From an uncultured Acidimicrobiales bacterium (GTDB lineage: Bacteria; Actinomycetota; Acidimicrobiia; Acidimicrobiales; SHLQ01): 64,000 bases of DNA. Numbering within the stretch: the stretch's first letter is position 1; each line of letters opens with the position of its first letter. Made by a program: the position numbers and the translations under genes. Where the stretch lies: positions 1 through 64,000 of the forward strand of contig CALHYX010000020.1 in assembly GCA_938041035.1 (NCBI GenBank), in the 5' to 3' direction. Below, piece after piece: positions 25,326 to 34,758 of the stretch. The notes under the pieces were generated by a model. That model did not search any database and was not told where the DNA came from. It worked only from the letters and a program-made list of their open reading frames with translations.

Positions 25326-27020
25326 ATGTCGACCACGGAACAACCACCCGATACCAGCGGCCCGGTCCGCCCGGAACGCTCGAACGCGCCCGCCGATGCC
25401 GTCGATCCCACCCCGGAGAACCAGGCCCCTGCGGGTCGCGGCATCATCGCCGGTGTGCTCGCTGCGGCGGTGGCGCTCGGCGTGGGTGAGTTCTTCGATG
25501 GCCTGAGCGACAAGATCCCCTCACTCGTCGTGGCCGTCGCTGAGGTTCTCGTCGACTACACCCCCGGCGGTGTTATCCGCTGGTCCATCGACACCTTCGG
25601 CGCCAGCCAAAAGACCATCAGCCAGGTCGGCATCGTCGTCGTCTCGCTGCTGATCGGCGCCTACCTCGGCTACGCCGGGCGCCGCTCACGGGCCATCCCG
25701 GTCGCCGGTTTCGCCGCCTTTGGACTGCTCGGAGCCTGGGCCGCCGGCCGCAACCCGCTTTCCGCGCTCGGTTGGTCGTGGGTGGCCGCCATCCTCGCCG
25801 CGCTCGCCGGCATCGTCACCGTGCTGACCCTGCTCGCCGTCGCCTCGATGCGCCCCACCAAACAACAGCTGCGAGCCGCCCGCACCGGCGACCGCACCCT
25901 CGCCGACGACCGCCGAACCTTCCTCGGCTTCTCGGTGGGCGCCCTGGGCACCGCCCTCAGCATGACCCTCATCGGCCGCCAGCTTCGCGACGCCGACGCC
26001 CGCTCGATCGAATCCGCTCGCGAATCGCTGGGCGCCGGCGCGTCGGCCGACTCGACCCGCACCGGCATCGGCACCGGTGAGCTCGACCAGCAGCTCCGCG
26101 ACCTGGGCACGTTCGACGACACGCCGGGAATCGCCAGCTACATCACGCCGAACGATGACTTCTACCTGATCGACACCGCGCTGGTGAAGCCCCAGGTCGA
26201 CCCGGCCACGTGGCAGCTGAACTTCACCGGCATGGTCGACAACCCGTTCTCGATCACGCTCGACGAAATCCAGCAGATGGACCTCGTCGACCTTCCGGTC
26301 ACCCTTTCGTGCGTGTCCAACGAGGTCGGCGGCGATCTCGTGGGCACCGCGGTGTGGACGGGCGTTCCCCTGATCGATCTGCTCGAACGGGCCGGCGTCC
26401 AGGACGGTGCCACCCAACTGGTCGGCCGCTCGGTCGACGACTGGACCGCAGGCTTCCCGCCGGAACTCCTCTACGACGGCCGCACGGCGTTGCTCGCCAT
26501 CGGTATGAACGGCGAACCACTGCCCGTGAAGAACGGTTTCCCCGCCCGCCTGGTCGTCGCCGGGTTGTACGGCTACGTCTCGGCCGTGAAGTGGATCGAG
26601 GAGATTCACCTCACCACGTGGGAGGACTTCGACGGCTACTGGATCCCGCGCGGATGGGGCAAAGAGGGTCCGATCAAGACGCAATCGCGCATCGACGTAC
26701 CCCGCAACGGCAGCCGCATCGATGCCGGGCGCCACGCCATCGCCGGCGTTGCCTGGGCACCCACCCGCGATATCCAACGGGTGGAGGTGCGCATCGCCAC
26801 CGACACCGACATCGGCGAGTGGCAAGAAGCCGACCTCGCCGAGACCCTCGGCATCGAAACCTGGCGTCAGTGGAAGTTTGCGTGGGATGCCGTGCCCGGT
26901 GACTACGCCATCCAGGTGCGCGCCACCGACGGTGACGGCGTCGTTCAGTCCGACACCCGGGTCGCCGTCGCGCCCGACGGCGCCGAGGGCCACCACACCA
27001 TCGGCGTGCGGGTCAGCTAG
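25326..27020 (+). CDS. Multi-spanning molybdopterin-dependent oxidoreductase (sulfite-oxidase fold) with internal Tat motif
   Basis: 564 aa from ATG 25326 (a GTG at 25287 is also in frame). Predicted spans at residues about 39-57, 98-117, 123-141 and 150-174. A basic cytosolic loop (MRPTKQQLRAARTGDR) and a twin-arginine motif DDRRTFLGF (Arg196-Arg197) precede a fifth hydrophobic segment. The catalytic domain follows, with the molybdenum-ligand cysteine in PVTLSCVSNEVGG (Cys329) and a C-terminal Ig-like dimer domain from about 455. Positive-inside charges fit an outward-facing enzyme. The Mo cofactor must be inserted before export, which explains the Tat motif. Substrate unknown (sulfite, sulfoxide or nitrate are all possible in the fold). 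Confidence 0.88.
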   Translation: MSTTEQPPDTSGPVRPERSNAPADAVDPTPENQAPAGRGIIAGVLAAAVALGVGEFFDGLSDKIPSLVVAVAEVLVDYTPGGVIRWSIDTFGASQKTISQVGIVVVSLLIGAYLGYAGRRSRAIPVAGFAAFGLLGAWAAGRNPLSALGWSWVAAILAALAGIVTVLTLLAVASMRPTKQQLRAARTGDRTLADDRRTFLGFSVGALGTALSMTLIGRQLRDADARSIESARESLGAGASADSTRTGIGTGELDQQLRDLGTFDDTPGIASYITPNDDFYLIDTALVKPQVDPATWQLNFTGMVDNPFSITLDEIQQMDLVDLPVTLSCVSNEVGGDLVGTAVWTGVPLIDLLERAGVQDGATQLVGRSVDDWTAGFPPELLYDGRTALLAIGMNGEPLPVKNGFPARLVVAGLYGYVSAVKWIEEIHLTTWEDFDGYWIPRGWGKEGPIKTQSRIDVPRNGSRIDAGRHAIAGVAWAPTRDIQRVEVRIATDTDIGEWQEADLAETLGIETWRQWKFAWDAVPGDYAIQVRATDGDGVVQSDTRVAVAPDGAEGHHTIGVRVS

Positions 27021-27021
27021 C

Positions 27022-27786
27022 TCAGCGGCCCTTCCAGACCGGGTCGCGCTTCTCGGCGAACGCCGTCGCGCCCTCGATGCCGTCCTCGGAACCGAACACG
27101 GTCTCCATCTGGTCGGACTGGAGATCCCAGAACTCGGCCTCCGTGCGGCCCTGCATCTCGATCAGCAGCGACTTGCTGGCCGCCAGGGCGAGTGGCGCGT
27201 TCTTGGCGATCGCCTCGGCGAGCTCCATCGCCGCATCGACCGTGGTGCCCTTTTCGACCACGCGGGCGACCAGGCCGTACTCGAGGCCCTGTTCGGCCGT
27301 GATCGGCTTGGCCGTGAGCGCCATCTCCATCGCCACGCTGTAGGGCACTCGCCGAGGTAGCCGAAGCAGCGCGCCGGCTCCCGCAAACAGGCCGACGCCC
27401 ACCTCGGGAATGCCGAGCTTGGCGCCCTCGCTGGCGACCATCAGATCGCACGACAAGGCGATCTCCAACCCGCCCGCAAGGGCGAAGTTCTCGACGGCGG
27501 CGATCAGCGGCTTACGGGCCGAGAACTCGGTGATGCCCGCGAAACCGCGGCCCTCGATGTTGGGCATGCCCCCGGTGACGAACGCCTTGAGATCCATACC
27601 GGCGGAAAACCCCCGGCCGGCGCCGGTGAGCACGCCCACCGAAAGGTCGGGGTTGGCGTCGAAGTCCTCGAGGGTGGCGGCGAGCGCCTCGGCCAGATCA
27701 CGGTTGACCGAGTTCATCGCCTCGGGTCGGTTGAGCGTCATCAGCAGCACCTTGCCGCGGATCTCGGTGAGTACCTCGTCTGCCAT
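27022..27786 (-). CDS. Enoyl-CoA hydratase (crotonase family)
   Basis: 254 aa from ATG 27786, preceded by GAAGAAGG. Crotonase landmarks: VLLMTLNRPEAMNSVNRDL, GRGFSAGMDLKAF (oxyanion hole), NFALAGGLEIALSCDLMVA and LGIPEVGVGLFAGAGALLRLPR. Both usual glutamates (in GGLEIAL and GIPEVGV) are present, so hydratase activity is plausible. C-terminal EKRDPVWKGR is typical of the family. Convergent with the molybdopterin enzyme, one base between stop codons. Confidence 0.9.
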   Translation of the reverse strand: MADEVLTEIRGKVLLMTLNRPEAMNSVNRDLAEALAATLEDFDANPDLSVGVLTGAGRGFSAGMDLKAFVTGGMPNIEGRGFAGITEFSARKPLIAAVENFALAGGLEIALSCDLMVASEGAKLGIPEVGVGLFAGAGALLRLPRRVPYSVAMEMALTAKPITAEQGLEYGLVARVVEKGTTVDAAMELAEAIAKNAPLALAASKSLLIEMQGRTEAEFWDLQSDQMETVFGSEDGIEGATAFAEKRDPVWKGR

Positions 27787-27881
27787 GTTCGGCCTTCTTC
27801 CCTCGAGCGTGTCGTCCACGGGCAAGTTACTACGCGCCCCGATCGGGCCACGAGTGCCACGTGACGCCGGCTTCGGTTGGG

Positions 27882-28667
27882 TCAGGCCCGGTGTTCGGCC
27901 ACGATGTGTCGAACCCGGTCGGCGGCGTCGGGATAGGCGGGGGCGAGCAACCGGTAGTGGTAGCCGCAGCCCGACAGGAACGCCACCACCTCGTCGAGGC
28001 GTTGGGCGCACCCTTCCGGGTCGGCGTCGTCGACCTCGATCAGCAGACGGGGTTGATCGACCCGCAGCGTGTGCTCCATGCCGCGCAACACCTGCACCTC
28101 TGCTCCTTCGACATCGATCTTGATCACATCCGGCGCGGGCACGGCGTGCTGGTCGCGGAGGTCGTCGAAGCGAGCGACCGGGACCTCGGCCCGACCGCGG
28201 GCATCGGGCGGACGGAGGCCGGCCGAGGCGAGGGTGGCCCCGCCGGGGTGGTCGGTGAGGATGATCTCGGCCTCACCGGTGCGGTCCGCCAGCGCGATGC
28301 GATGCGTGCGCACATGGTCGAAGCGGTTGCGCCGGGCATTGGCCTCGAGCGCATCGGCGTTATCGGCGACCGGTTCGAACGCCAGGACGATACCGGAGGG
28401 CCCGGTCGCCCGCGCGGCGATCATGGTGAAGAAGCCGACGTTGGCCCCGACGTCGAGCACCACGTTGCCCGGGCGGATGAGATCGACCAACGCGTTCTGC
28501 ACCGTGAGCTCGTTCGTGCCGAGCAGATAGTCGAAGTTGGCACCGGCCGCGTCGAAGCGCAGACCGCGTGCCCGGCCCCCGCGCACGCGCCGAACCACCA
28601 TCGGGGCGAGCGCGGTGGCGAGCCGGCGAAGGCCGGGCGAACCGGCCACCACCTCGCGCAGATTCAT
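27882..28667 (-). CDS. FkbM family SAM-dependent methyltransferase
   Basis: 261 aa. The AdoMet site is GNVVLDVGANVGFFTMIAAR (residues about 67-86), followed by VLAFEPVADNADALEANARRN and the FkbM signature VIKIDVEGAEVQVLRGM. FkbM enzymes O-methylate sugars or polyketides. Its start overlaps the end of the unknown gene at 28664 by 4 bp, so they are co-translated, probably acting on the same glycan or secreted product. The ligand is not deducible. Confidence 0.88.
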   Translation of the reverse strand: MNLREVVAGSPGLRRLATALAPMVVRRVRGGRARGLRFDAAGANFDYLLGTNELTVQNALVDLIRPGNVVLDVGANVGFFTMIAARATGPSGIVLAFEPVADNADALEANARRNRFDHVRTHRIALADRTGEAEIILTDHPGGATLASAGLRPPDARGRAEVPVARFDDLRDQHAVPAPDVIKIDVEGAEVQVLRGMEHTLRVDQPRLLIEVDDADPEGCAQRLDEVVAFLSGCGYHYRLLAPAYPDAADRVRHIVAEHRA

Positions 28668-30403
28668 CGGGCGAGGGGGCGCATCGTGAACCGGTTGAAC
28701 ACCGACCCGGTGTCGTCGCCGTACTCCCAGTTGGAACCGAAACCCACGTGCCGGATATCAAGCCCGCGGTGATGGCGGTAGACGTCGGCGAACGCCCGGT
28801 ACAGCACCGGCGAACCGTCGATCGAGGCGAGATAACGCTGACCGTCGCAAGCCAGGCCAAAGTTCACCGGACCGTCCCAGCGCAGCCGACCCGCCGAGTT
28901 GGTCCACACCGCGTGGAACAGATCATCGGACCCCTCGAAGTGGAAGAACGACGACACCCCACCGGGGAAGTTGTCGCTCATGTACAGGTTGGCGATCAGG
29001 TAGTTGCGCTCGTCCTGGGCGAAGACGAGAGCGGGGCGACCGGTGTCGGTGCCATCGGGGCCCACGCCGGGGAGCTCGATGTCGATGTCGATGGCGGCGC
29101 CGCCGGCGAACGGGCAGGGTCGGGCGTAGACCGTTCGGTCGGGCACCGGGGCGGTCGCGGTCGCCTCCATGGCCGCCGACCCATCGCCACGCCACGCGAT
29201 CGATCCGGTACCGACGAAACGGGTCCACGCCGCATCCCGCGTGGCGAAGTCGTCGATGATCGGAGCGGGCTCACTCGCCGCTCGGATGGTCAGCGGGGTC
29301 AGGTCGAGGGGAACCGGGCACTCGATCGCCGCAGCGAAGCGAACCGCGTCGTGGTGGTCGCCGGAAACGACGATGGCGTTCGGCTCGGCGACGACCGGTA
29401 CCGGCTCACCGATCGTCCGGCCGTCGATGAGCACGTGCAGCTCGCCGCCGCCGTGCACGACCTGGAGCGTCGTTCCCACCGGTGCGTCGAGCCGGGAAGG
29501 TGCGTCGGCGCCGACCGTCAGGGTCCAGCCGTCGTCGGAGCGTTCCAGTCCCCAGCCGGAGCCGGTGACCTCGATCGGGCCGGCGCCTAGGCGGAAGGCC
29601 AGCAGTCCCGTCGGTTCGGCCCCGTCGACCGGGAACAGCCCACCGAGCTCATCGAACACGGTGGTCTCGAAGACCCGGGAGTCGACGCGGAACCCCCGCT
29701 CGCCGAGCACGGAAGTGTGTAACCCGGGCCGGAGCTGGCCGCCGGGAGCGGCCGGGTCGAAGCCGACCGGTCGGAGGATCGGAGCGGCCGGGAGGTGATC
29801 CGATGGCGGGATCGAACCCACCGCAGTGACTGCGCCGATGGGAGTGCGAACCACAACAACGACGAGAGGCAGGTCGACAGCGGCCGCCATCGGGACCCAC
29901 CGGCCTTCGACGCGGACGCACAACGTTCCGTTGTCGGCGCCGCCCGCCCGAACCAGCAGACCGCTGCCCTCCCCGACGGGACCGTCGGGGCCAAACCAGC
30001 CGATGGCCATGTTGTCCTCGAGCGGCGGTATCGCCCGCGGGCCCGGCGGGTTGGGCGGAACCCGCGACATCCAATCGGTGCCGGTGCGGTCGAGCACTCG
30101 CCACGCCGCTCGCCGAAGCCGATCGCGGCCCGCGGTCTCGCCGGCGTCGTCGGCTCGCGAATTCATGTGGCCGTGCACCAGCACCACCCCGAAGCCGACC
30201 CCGGCTCCGGTGTCGTGCGGCGCGTAGGTCAGGGCCTGCCGACCCCACCCACAGGTCGGCATCCAGCCGAGGCGCAGCGCGCCCCCGTCGATCGCCATCA
30301 CCGAGTCCGTGTCGATGCCGCCGCGCCGCGGACCGTCGTCGTCGGCCGACCCGATAACCGAGCCGGCCGCTCGCACGCGGGAGAAGTGGTCGCGGATGAG
30401 CAC
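28664..30403 (-). CDS. Unknown protein with beta-sandwich-like C-terminus, coupled to FkbM methyltransferase
   Basis: 579 aa from GTG 30403; a TTG at 30433 is also in frame and no clear ribosome site decides. I do not recognise a family. The N-terminal half contains GVVLVHGHMNSRADDAGE and many beta-forming hydrophobic stretches. The C-terminal third reads like a concanavalin/LamG-type sandwich: ALVFAQDERNYLIANLYMSD, VSSFFHFEGSDDLFHAVW and LACDGQRYLASIDGSPVLYRAF. No signal peptide or span is seen. The overlap with an FkbM gene suggests carbohydrate-related work. Confidence 0.6.
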   Translation of the reverse strand: MLIRDHFSRVRAAGSVIGSADDDGPRRGGIDTDSVMAIDGGALRLGWMPTCGWGRQALTYAPHDTGAGVGFGVVLVHGHMNSRADDAGETAGRDRLRRAAWRVLDRTGTDWMSRVPPNPPGPRAIPPLEDNMAIGWFGPDGPVGEGSGLLVRAGGADNGTLCVRVEGRWVPMAAAVDLPLVVVVVRTPIGAVTAVGSIPPSDHLPAAPILRPVGFDPAAPGGQLRPGLHTSVLGERGFRVDSRVFETTVFDELGGLFPVDGAEPTGLLAFRLGAGPIEVTGSGWGLERSDDGWTLTVGADAPSRLDAPVGTTLQVVHGGGELHVLIDGRTIGEPVPVVAEPNAIVVSGDHHDAVRFAAAIECPVPLDLTPLTIRAASEPAPIIDDFATRDAAWTRFVGTGSIAWRGDGSAAMEATATAPVPDRTVYARPCPFAGGAAIDIDIELPGVGPDGTDTGRPALVFAQDERNYLIANLYMSDNFPGGVSSFFHFEGSDDLFHAVWTNSAGRLRWDGPVNFGLACDGQRYLASIDGSPVLYRAFADVYRHHRGLDIRHVGFGSNWEYGDDTGSVFNRFTMRPLAR

Positions 30404-30499
30404 CCCTCCAGTACTACCGCCCCGGGACGTCAACGGGGGAGCCCGCCGCCACGGTCAGGCGTATCGCTGCGCTCCGGACCCCCAAAGTAGGGTGACGCC

Positions 30500-31966
30500 A
30501 TGACGCTCAGGGTTGAAACACGGTCGGGGCCGGTCGTCGGCCGGGAGAAGTCCGGTGCCCTGCTGTTCGCCGGGATCCCCTACGCCGCTCCCCCGACCGG
30601 AGGGAACCGGTTTCGCCCGCCGCAACCCGTCGCCCCGTGGACCGACGACCGCGATGCCACCCGGTTCTCCCCCGCGTCACCGCAGCGCGCCGGCGCCGGA
30701 CTCACGAGCCAAGTCGCGCCGCCGTCGGACGAGGCGACGTGTCTCACCCTCAACGTGCACACCCCGGCGATCGACGCCGCCGCCCGCCCGGTCTTCGTCT
30801 GGATCCACGGCGGTGCGTACCTTCACGGCACCGGTGCCACCCCCTGGTACGACGGCACCCGTTTCGCCCGCGACGGCGACGTCGTCACCGTCAGTATCAA
30901 CTACCGCCTGGGCGCCCTGGGCTTCACCCGACTCGATCATCTCGACCCGGCGTTCGCCGGTTCCGAGGTGGCGGGCATCCTCGACCAGATCGCGGCGCTC
31001 GAGTGGGTGCGGGACAACATCGCCGCGTTCGGCGGTAACCCCGACGCGGTGACCGTGGGCGGCGAATCGGCGGGAGCGTTCAGCGTCGCCACCCTGCTCG
31101 CCATGCCCGAGGCCAACGGCCTGTTCCACCAGGCGATTCTGCAATCCGGCGCCGGGCACGCCGTCAACACCGCCGACCAGGCCCGGGCCATCGCCGGGCG
31201 GCTGCTCGACACGGCGGGGGTCGCGACGCCGGCCGATCTCCAGGCGCTCGATATCGATGCCCTCCTCGACGCCCAGGAAACCGTTCACGCAGCATCGACC
31301 AGAGCGCACGACGTCGAGATGGCGCCGTTTTACCCATCGACCGGCGGGGTGCTCCCCCAGCGACCGATCGATGCCATCGCCGCGGGCGCAGGCGCCGACG
31401 TGCGGTTACTGATCGGAACCAACGAGGACGAATCAGCGCTCTTCGGCGTGAGCAGCCTTCCCGAGGACCGTCTGGAGAAAGCGGTTCGACACATCCACCC
31501 CGACCCGACCGCGGCGATCGACACCTACCGGGCCACCCGACCGGATGCCACGGCGGGATGGTTGGCGGTCGCCATCATGACCGACCACATGTTCCGCGTG
31601 CCGGCGGTTCGCCTCGCCGACGCCCGCGAAGCCCACGGCGGTGAGACCTGGTTCTACCGGTTCGACTGGAAATCCCGGGCGTTCGACGGTGGGCTCGGCG
31701 CCTGCCATGCCCTGGAGATTCCGTTCGTGTTCAACAACCTCGACAAGCCCGGCATCGACATGTTCCTGGGCGAAGGCCCGCTGCCCCAGCACGTGGCCGA
31801 CGCGATGCACGCGGCGTGGACCTCGTTCATCCGTCACGGCCGTCCGGGCGAGAACTGGCCGCGGTATCGCCGGTCGGAACGGAACGTGTACGAGTTCGCC
31901 GACGACTGCGGCCTGGTCACCAACCCCGCCGCTCGGGAGCTCGCGGTATGGGACGGCGTCCGCTGA
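30500..31966 (+). CDS. Carboxylesterase type B (alpha/beta hydrolase)
   Basis: 488 aa, the usual length. Oxyanion motif VFVWIHGGAYLHGTG. Nucleophile elbow VTVGGESAGAFSV (Ser). Acid in LIGTNEDESALFG. Catalytic His in GLGACHALEIPFVF. The N-terminus VETRSGPVVGREKSGALLFAGIPYAAPP is typical of the family. No signal peptide, so probably cytosolic. Hydrolyses carboxylic esters of unknown kind. menE begins 13 bp downstream on the same strand, so co-transcription is possible but the functional link is unclear. Confidence 0.9.
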   Translation: MTLRVETRSGPVVGREKSGALLFAGIPYAAPPTGGNRFRPPQPVAPWTDDRDATRFSPASPQRAGAGLTSQVAPPSDEATCLTLNVHTPAIDAAARPVFVWIHGGAYLHGTGATPWYDGTRFARDGDVVTVSINYRLGALGFTRLDHLDPAFAGSEVAGILDQIAALEWVRDNIAAFGGNPDAVTVGGESAGAFSVATLLAMPEANGLFHQAILQSGAGHAVNTADQARAIAGRLLDTAGVATPADLQALDIDALLDAQETVHAASTRAHDVEMAPFYPSTGGVLPQRPIDAIAAGAGADVRLLIGTNEDESALFGVSSLPEDRLEKAVRHIHPDPTAAIDTYRATRPDATAGWLAVAIMTDHMFRVPAVRLADAREAHGGETWFYRFDWKSRAFDGGLGACHALEIPFVFNNLDKPGIDMFLGEGPLPQHVADAMHAAWTSFIRHGRPGENWPRYRRSERNVYEFADDCGLVTNPAARELAVWDGVR

Positions 31967-31979
31967 ACCGCATCCGCTC

Positions 31980-33077
31980 ATGAACGAACTCATCGCTCTC
32001 GACCTCCCCGGCGGACCCGGTTTTGTCGACGCGCTCAGAAGAATCTGGGACGACGGCGATGCCGCCGCACCGATCGACCAGCGACTACCGGCCCCGGCCC
32101 GAGCGCGTTTACTGAACCGGCTGGCTCCGGCTGCGGTGGTCGACGCCAGCGGTCGCAGCGAGCTCACCGGCGGGCGGCCGATTCTCCCCGGCGACGCGCT
32201 CGTGATGACCACGAGCGGCACGACCGGCGACCCCAAAGGCGTCGTGCTCACCCACGATGGCGTGGCGGCGTCGGCCGAAGCCAGCGCCTCGTACATCGGT
32301 ACCGAGACCGGCGACCACTGGCTCGCGTGCCTGCCGCTCGCCCACGTCGGCGGGCTCTCGGTCATCACCCGAGCGCTCCATCACAGCGCCGAGCTCACCG
32401 TGCTCCCCAGCTTCGACGTCGATGCGGTCACCCGGGCCGCCGCGTCCGGCGCCAACCTCGTGTCGCTTGTGCCCGCGGTGCTCGACCGGATCGATGCCGG
32501 CCCCTTCCGACGCGTCCTGCTGGGCGGTTCGGCCATCCCCGCCGACCGACCGCCCAACGCCGTCGCCACGTACGGGATGACCGAAACCGGCAGCGGCGTC
32601 GTCTACGACGGACATCGCCTGGCCGGCGTCGAGTTGCGCATCGTCGCGGGCCAGGTCGAGGTGCGAGGCCCGATGCTGTTGCGGGGCTACCGGGACGGCA
32701 CCGACCCGAAGGACCCCGACGGCTGGTTCCCCACCGGCGATGCCGGCGCGTTGGACGCGGAAGGCGTGCTGTCGGTGTTCGGCCGCGTCGGCGATGTCAT
32801 CGTCACCGGCGGCGAGAACGTGTGGCCGGTCGCGGTCGAGCGGGTTCTCGAAACCCACTCGGGCGTCGCCGCCGTGGCGGTCGTCGGCCGGCCCGACCCC
32901 ACGTGGGGCCATCGGGTGACCGCCGTCATCGTCGCCGCCGGGGCGCCGCCCTCGCTCGACGAGCTGCGCGACCACGTGCGGACCGAGCTGCCGGCCTACG
33001 CCGCGCCGCATGAAGTCGAGTTCGTGACCGAGCTTCCTCGCACCGGTCTCGGCAAGGTTCGCCGGTCGGCGCTCTAG
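31980..33077 (+). CDS. menE: o-Succinylbenzoate-CoA ligase MenE
   Basis: 365 aa from ATG 31980, short like other actinobacterial MenE proteins (the N-terminal domain is reduced). Adenylation motifs: LVMTTSGTTGDPKGVVLTHDG, TYGMTETGSGVVYDG, GWFPTGDAGALDAEGVLSVFGRVGDVIVTGGENVWP and the C-terminal lysine in TGLGKVRRSAL. The assignment to OSB rests on the neighbouring menC, menH, menD and menF. It activates OSB for ring closure by MenB, which is not in this window. The stop overlaps the stop of the convergent winged-helix gene. Confidence 0.85.
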   Translation: MNELIALDLPGGPGFVDALRRIWDDGDAAAPIDQRLPAPARARLLNRLAPAAVVDASGRSELTGGRPILPGDALVMTTSGTTGDPKGVVLTHDGVAASAEASASYIGTETGDHWLACLPLAHVGGLSVITRALHHSAELTVLPSFDVDAVTRAAASGANLVSLVPAVLDRIDAGPFRRVLLGGSAIPADRPPNAVATYGMTETGSGVVYDGHRLAGVELRIVAGQVEVRGPMLLRGYRDGTDPKDPDGWFPTGDAGALDAEGVLSVFGRVGDVIVTGGENVWPVAVERVLETHSGVAAVAVVGRPDPTWGHRVTAVIVAAGAPPSLDELRDHVRTELPAYAAPHEVEFVTELPRTGLGKVRRSAL

Positions 33078-34195
33078 CCGGTTTGGGCGGTCACCAACTC
33101 GACGGTGCCTGCGCAGCTAAAGAACGCCGCCAGGGCATGGGCTTCACCCTCGACCAGGGCGCGTTGGTCGGCGTCGAGACCACTCGCCAACGCCAGCCGA
33201 ATCGTCATCGCCGACCCCTGGACCGTGCGCTTCCACCAGCCGGCGTCTTGCCGATCGACGACGACCACCCCGCCCCCGGCCTCGGCGAACACGTGGGGAT
33301 CGTCGCCGCGCGGGTGACCCGCGTGGCGAGCCAGGTCGACCTCACGGTAGGGCAGGTAGGCCTCGTCGAACGTCGGCAACAACGCCACCCGTCGATTCGG
33401 TCCGTCCTCGGCGACGCCCTCGCGCCGCGGTTCGCACCACAGGGTCAGGCCGGCGCATCGCACCACTTCGAGCGCGTCGCCGAGCTCGGTCACCGCGTTG
33501 CGGATTTCGGTGAGGGTCAGCGTGGTCCAGCGCCGAAGATCCCGCGCCGACGCCGGGCCGTGTCCGGCGAAAAATCGGCGGACGAGCAGCCGCGCCGCGT
33601 CGTCGCGATCGAGCGCAGGGGCGGCCGGAAGACGTTCGTCGACGAGGGCATAGGTGTGCACCGAATCACGCAGCGGACCAGAGCACACCAGGCCTCGGAG
33701 TTCGGCGACGAGCAGCAGGTGGCGAACCACCGCCCCGCGATCGGGGAGACCCGCCGCGGCGAGGCGCTCGCCGATCTCCGGAGCGGTGAGGAAGCGCTGA
33801 CCGCTGAGCATCGCCGCGACCTCGTCATGCACGCGATCGATCAGGGCGGCGTCGACCTCGAGTTGGCGATGACGGGCTGCGAGGGATGATTCGACCTTCG
33901 GCGACGTGAGCGCGAGCAGCCAACGGAGATCATCGGCGGCCACGAAGTGCCAGGTCGGGCGCAGGATGTGCGTCCGGACGATGCGGCCGCCATCCAGAGC
34001 GGCCCGGACGGTCGAATCGTCGCCGGGCGGCAGCCGGAGGCCGAGGGAGTAGCGGGCCAGCGGTGGATCCTGAGCCTGGACACATAGCGCGGTCGACACC
34101 GCGGCGACCGGATCCGGAAACGGCGCCCCGCTCAGCCGGTGCGTGGCGAACCCCCGGCCGATCACCTCGTCGGACGACAGGTCTACAGGCGCCAT
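33074..34195 (-). CDS. Winged-helix DNA-binding protein, AlkZ-like
   Basis: 373 aa. The N-terminal CVQAQDPPLARYSLGLRL carries the Q-x-Q pattern of AlkZ/YcaQ-type DNA glycosylases (HTH_42 family). It is followed by THILRPTWHFVAADDLRWLL and winged-helix repeats, and a C-terminal barrel (VALLPTFDEAYLPYREVD... VVVVDRQDAGWWKRT). Relatives remove alkylated or crosslinked bases; others are uncharacterised. It is the last gene of the leftward menaquinone operon (16 bp after DUF1697), so it is probably only a passenger. Confidence 0.82.
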   Translation of the reverse strand: MAPVDLSSDEVIGRGFATHRLSGAPFPDPVAAVSTALCVQAQDPPLARYSLGLRLPPGDDSTVRAALDGGRIVRTHILRPTWHFVAADDLRWLLALTSPKVESSLAARHRQLEVDAALIDRVHDEVAAMLSGQRFLTAPEIGERLAAAGLPDRGAVVRHLLLVAELRGLVCSGPLRDSVHTYALVDERLPAAPALDRDDAARLLVRRFFAGHGPASARDLRRWTTLTLTEIRNAVTELGDALEVVRCAGLTLWCEPRREGVAEDGPNRRVALLPTFDEAYLPYREVDLARHAGHPRGDDPHVFAEAGGGVVVVDRQDAGWWKRTVQGSAMTIRLALASGLDADQRALVEGEAHALAAFFSCAGTVELVTAQTG

Positions 34196-34211
34196 CAGCC
34201 CGGCACGATCC

Positions 34212-34748
34212 TCACGGGCGCAGGAACTTCTTCGTCAACCGTTGCAGCGTGCCCTGCGTACGCATGGTAGTGACGCCGAGCAGCCTTTCGGCCGCCGCGA
34301 AGTCGAACGCGGAGTCGAGGATTCCAGCCGCGGGCAACCAGAACAGGGCTCGATCGTCGAACCGGGCGAACTCGTCATCGGGGACGCTGGCCAACACCGA
34401 TGCGGCGGTCTTCGATGAGGGCTTCTTCGCCAGCAGCATCACCTGCATCTTCCCGGCGGACGCTTCGACCGCTTCGGCACCAAAGGGCTCGGCCTCCGCC
34501 AGCGTGCGTACCTCCTCGCCGGAGCGCACCAGCGTGGGTGCCTCGTAGCCAAAGCGCTCGAGCATGCCGGCAGCGATGTCGGACTCGAGACCCTTCGCCG
34601 TGCGACCGTCGGCGCGAAAGACCACGTTCCCACTCGCCTGGTATGGCGCTGCATCCGTGAGTCCGATGCCGGCGAACACCGCGGCCAGTTCGTCGTTGGT
34701 CAGCCGGTGGCCGCCGACGTTCAACCCGCGAAGAAACGCAACCCACAT
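34212..34748 (-). CDS. DUF1697 family protein
   Basis: 178 aa from ATG 34748; the start is set by MWVAFLRGLNVGGHRLTNDELAAVF, the conserved N-terminus of DUF1697. Further family marks are PYQASGNVVFRADGR and the C-terminal TTMRTQGTLQRLTKKFL. Function unknown in the whole family. Lies 10 bp after menC in the same direction. Confidence 0.85.
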   Translation of the reverse strand: MWVAFLRGLNVGGHRLTNDELAAVFAGIGLTDAAPYQASGNVVFRADGRTAKGLESDIAAGMLERFGYEAPTLVRSGEEVRTLAEAEPFGAEAVEASAGKMQVMLLAKKPSSKTAASVLASVPDDEFARFDDRALFWLPAAGILDSAFDFAAAERLLGVTTMRTQGTLQRLTKKFLRP

Positions 34749-34758
34749 GGGAGCGAGT

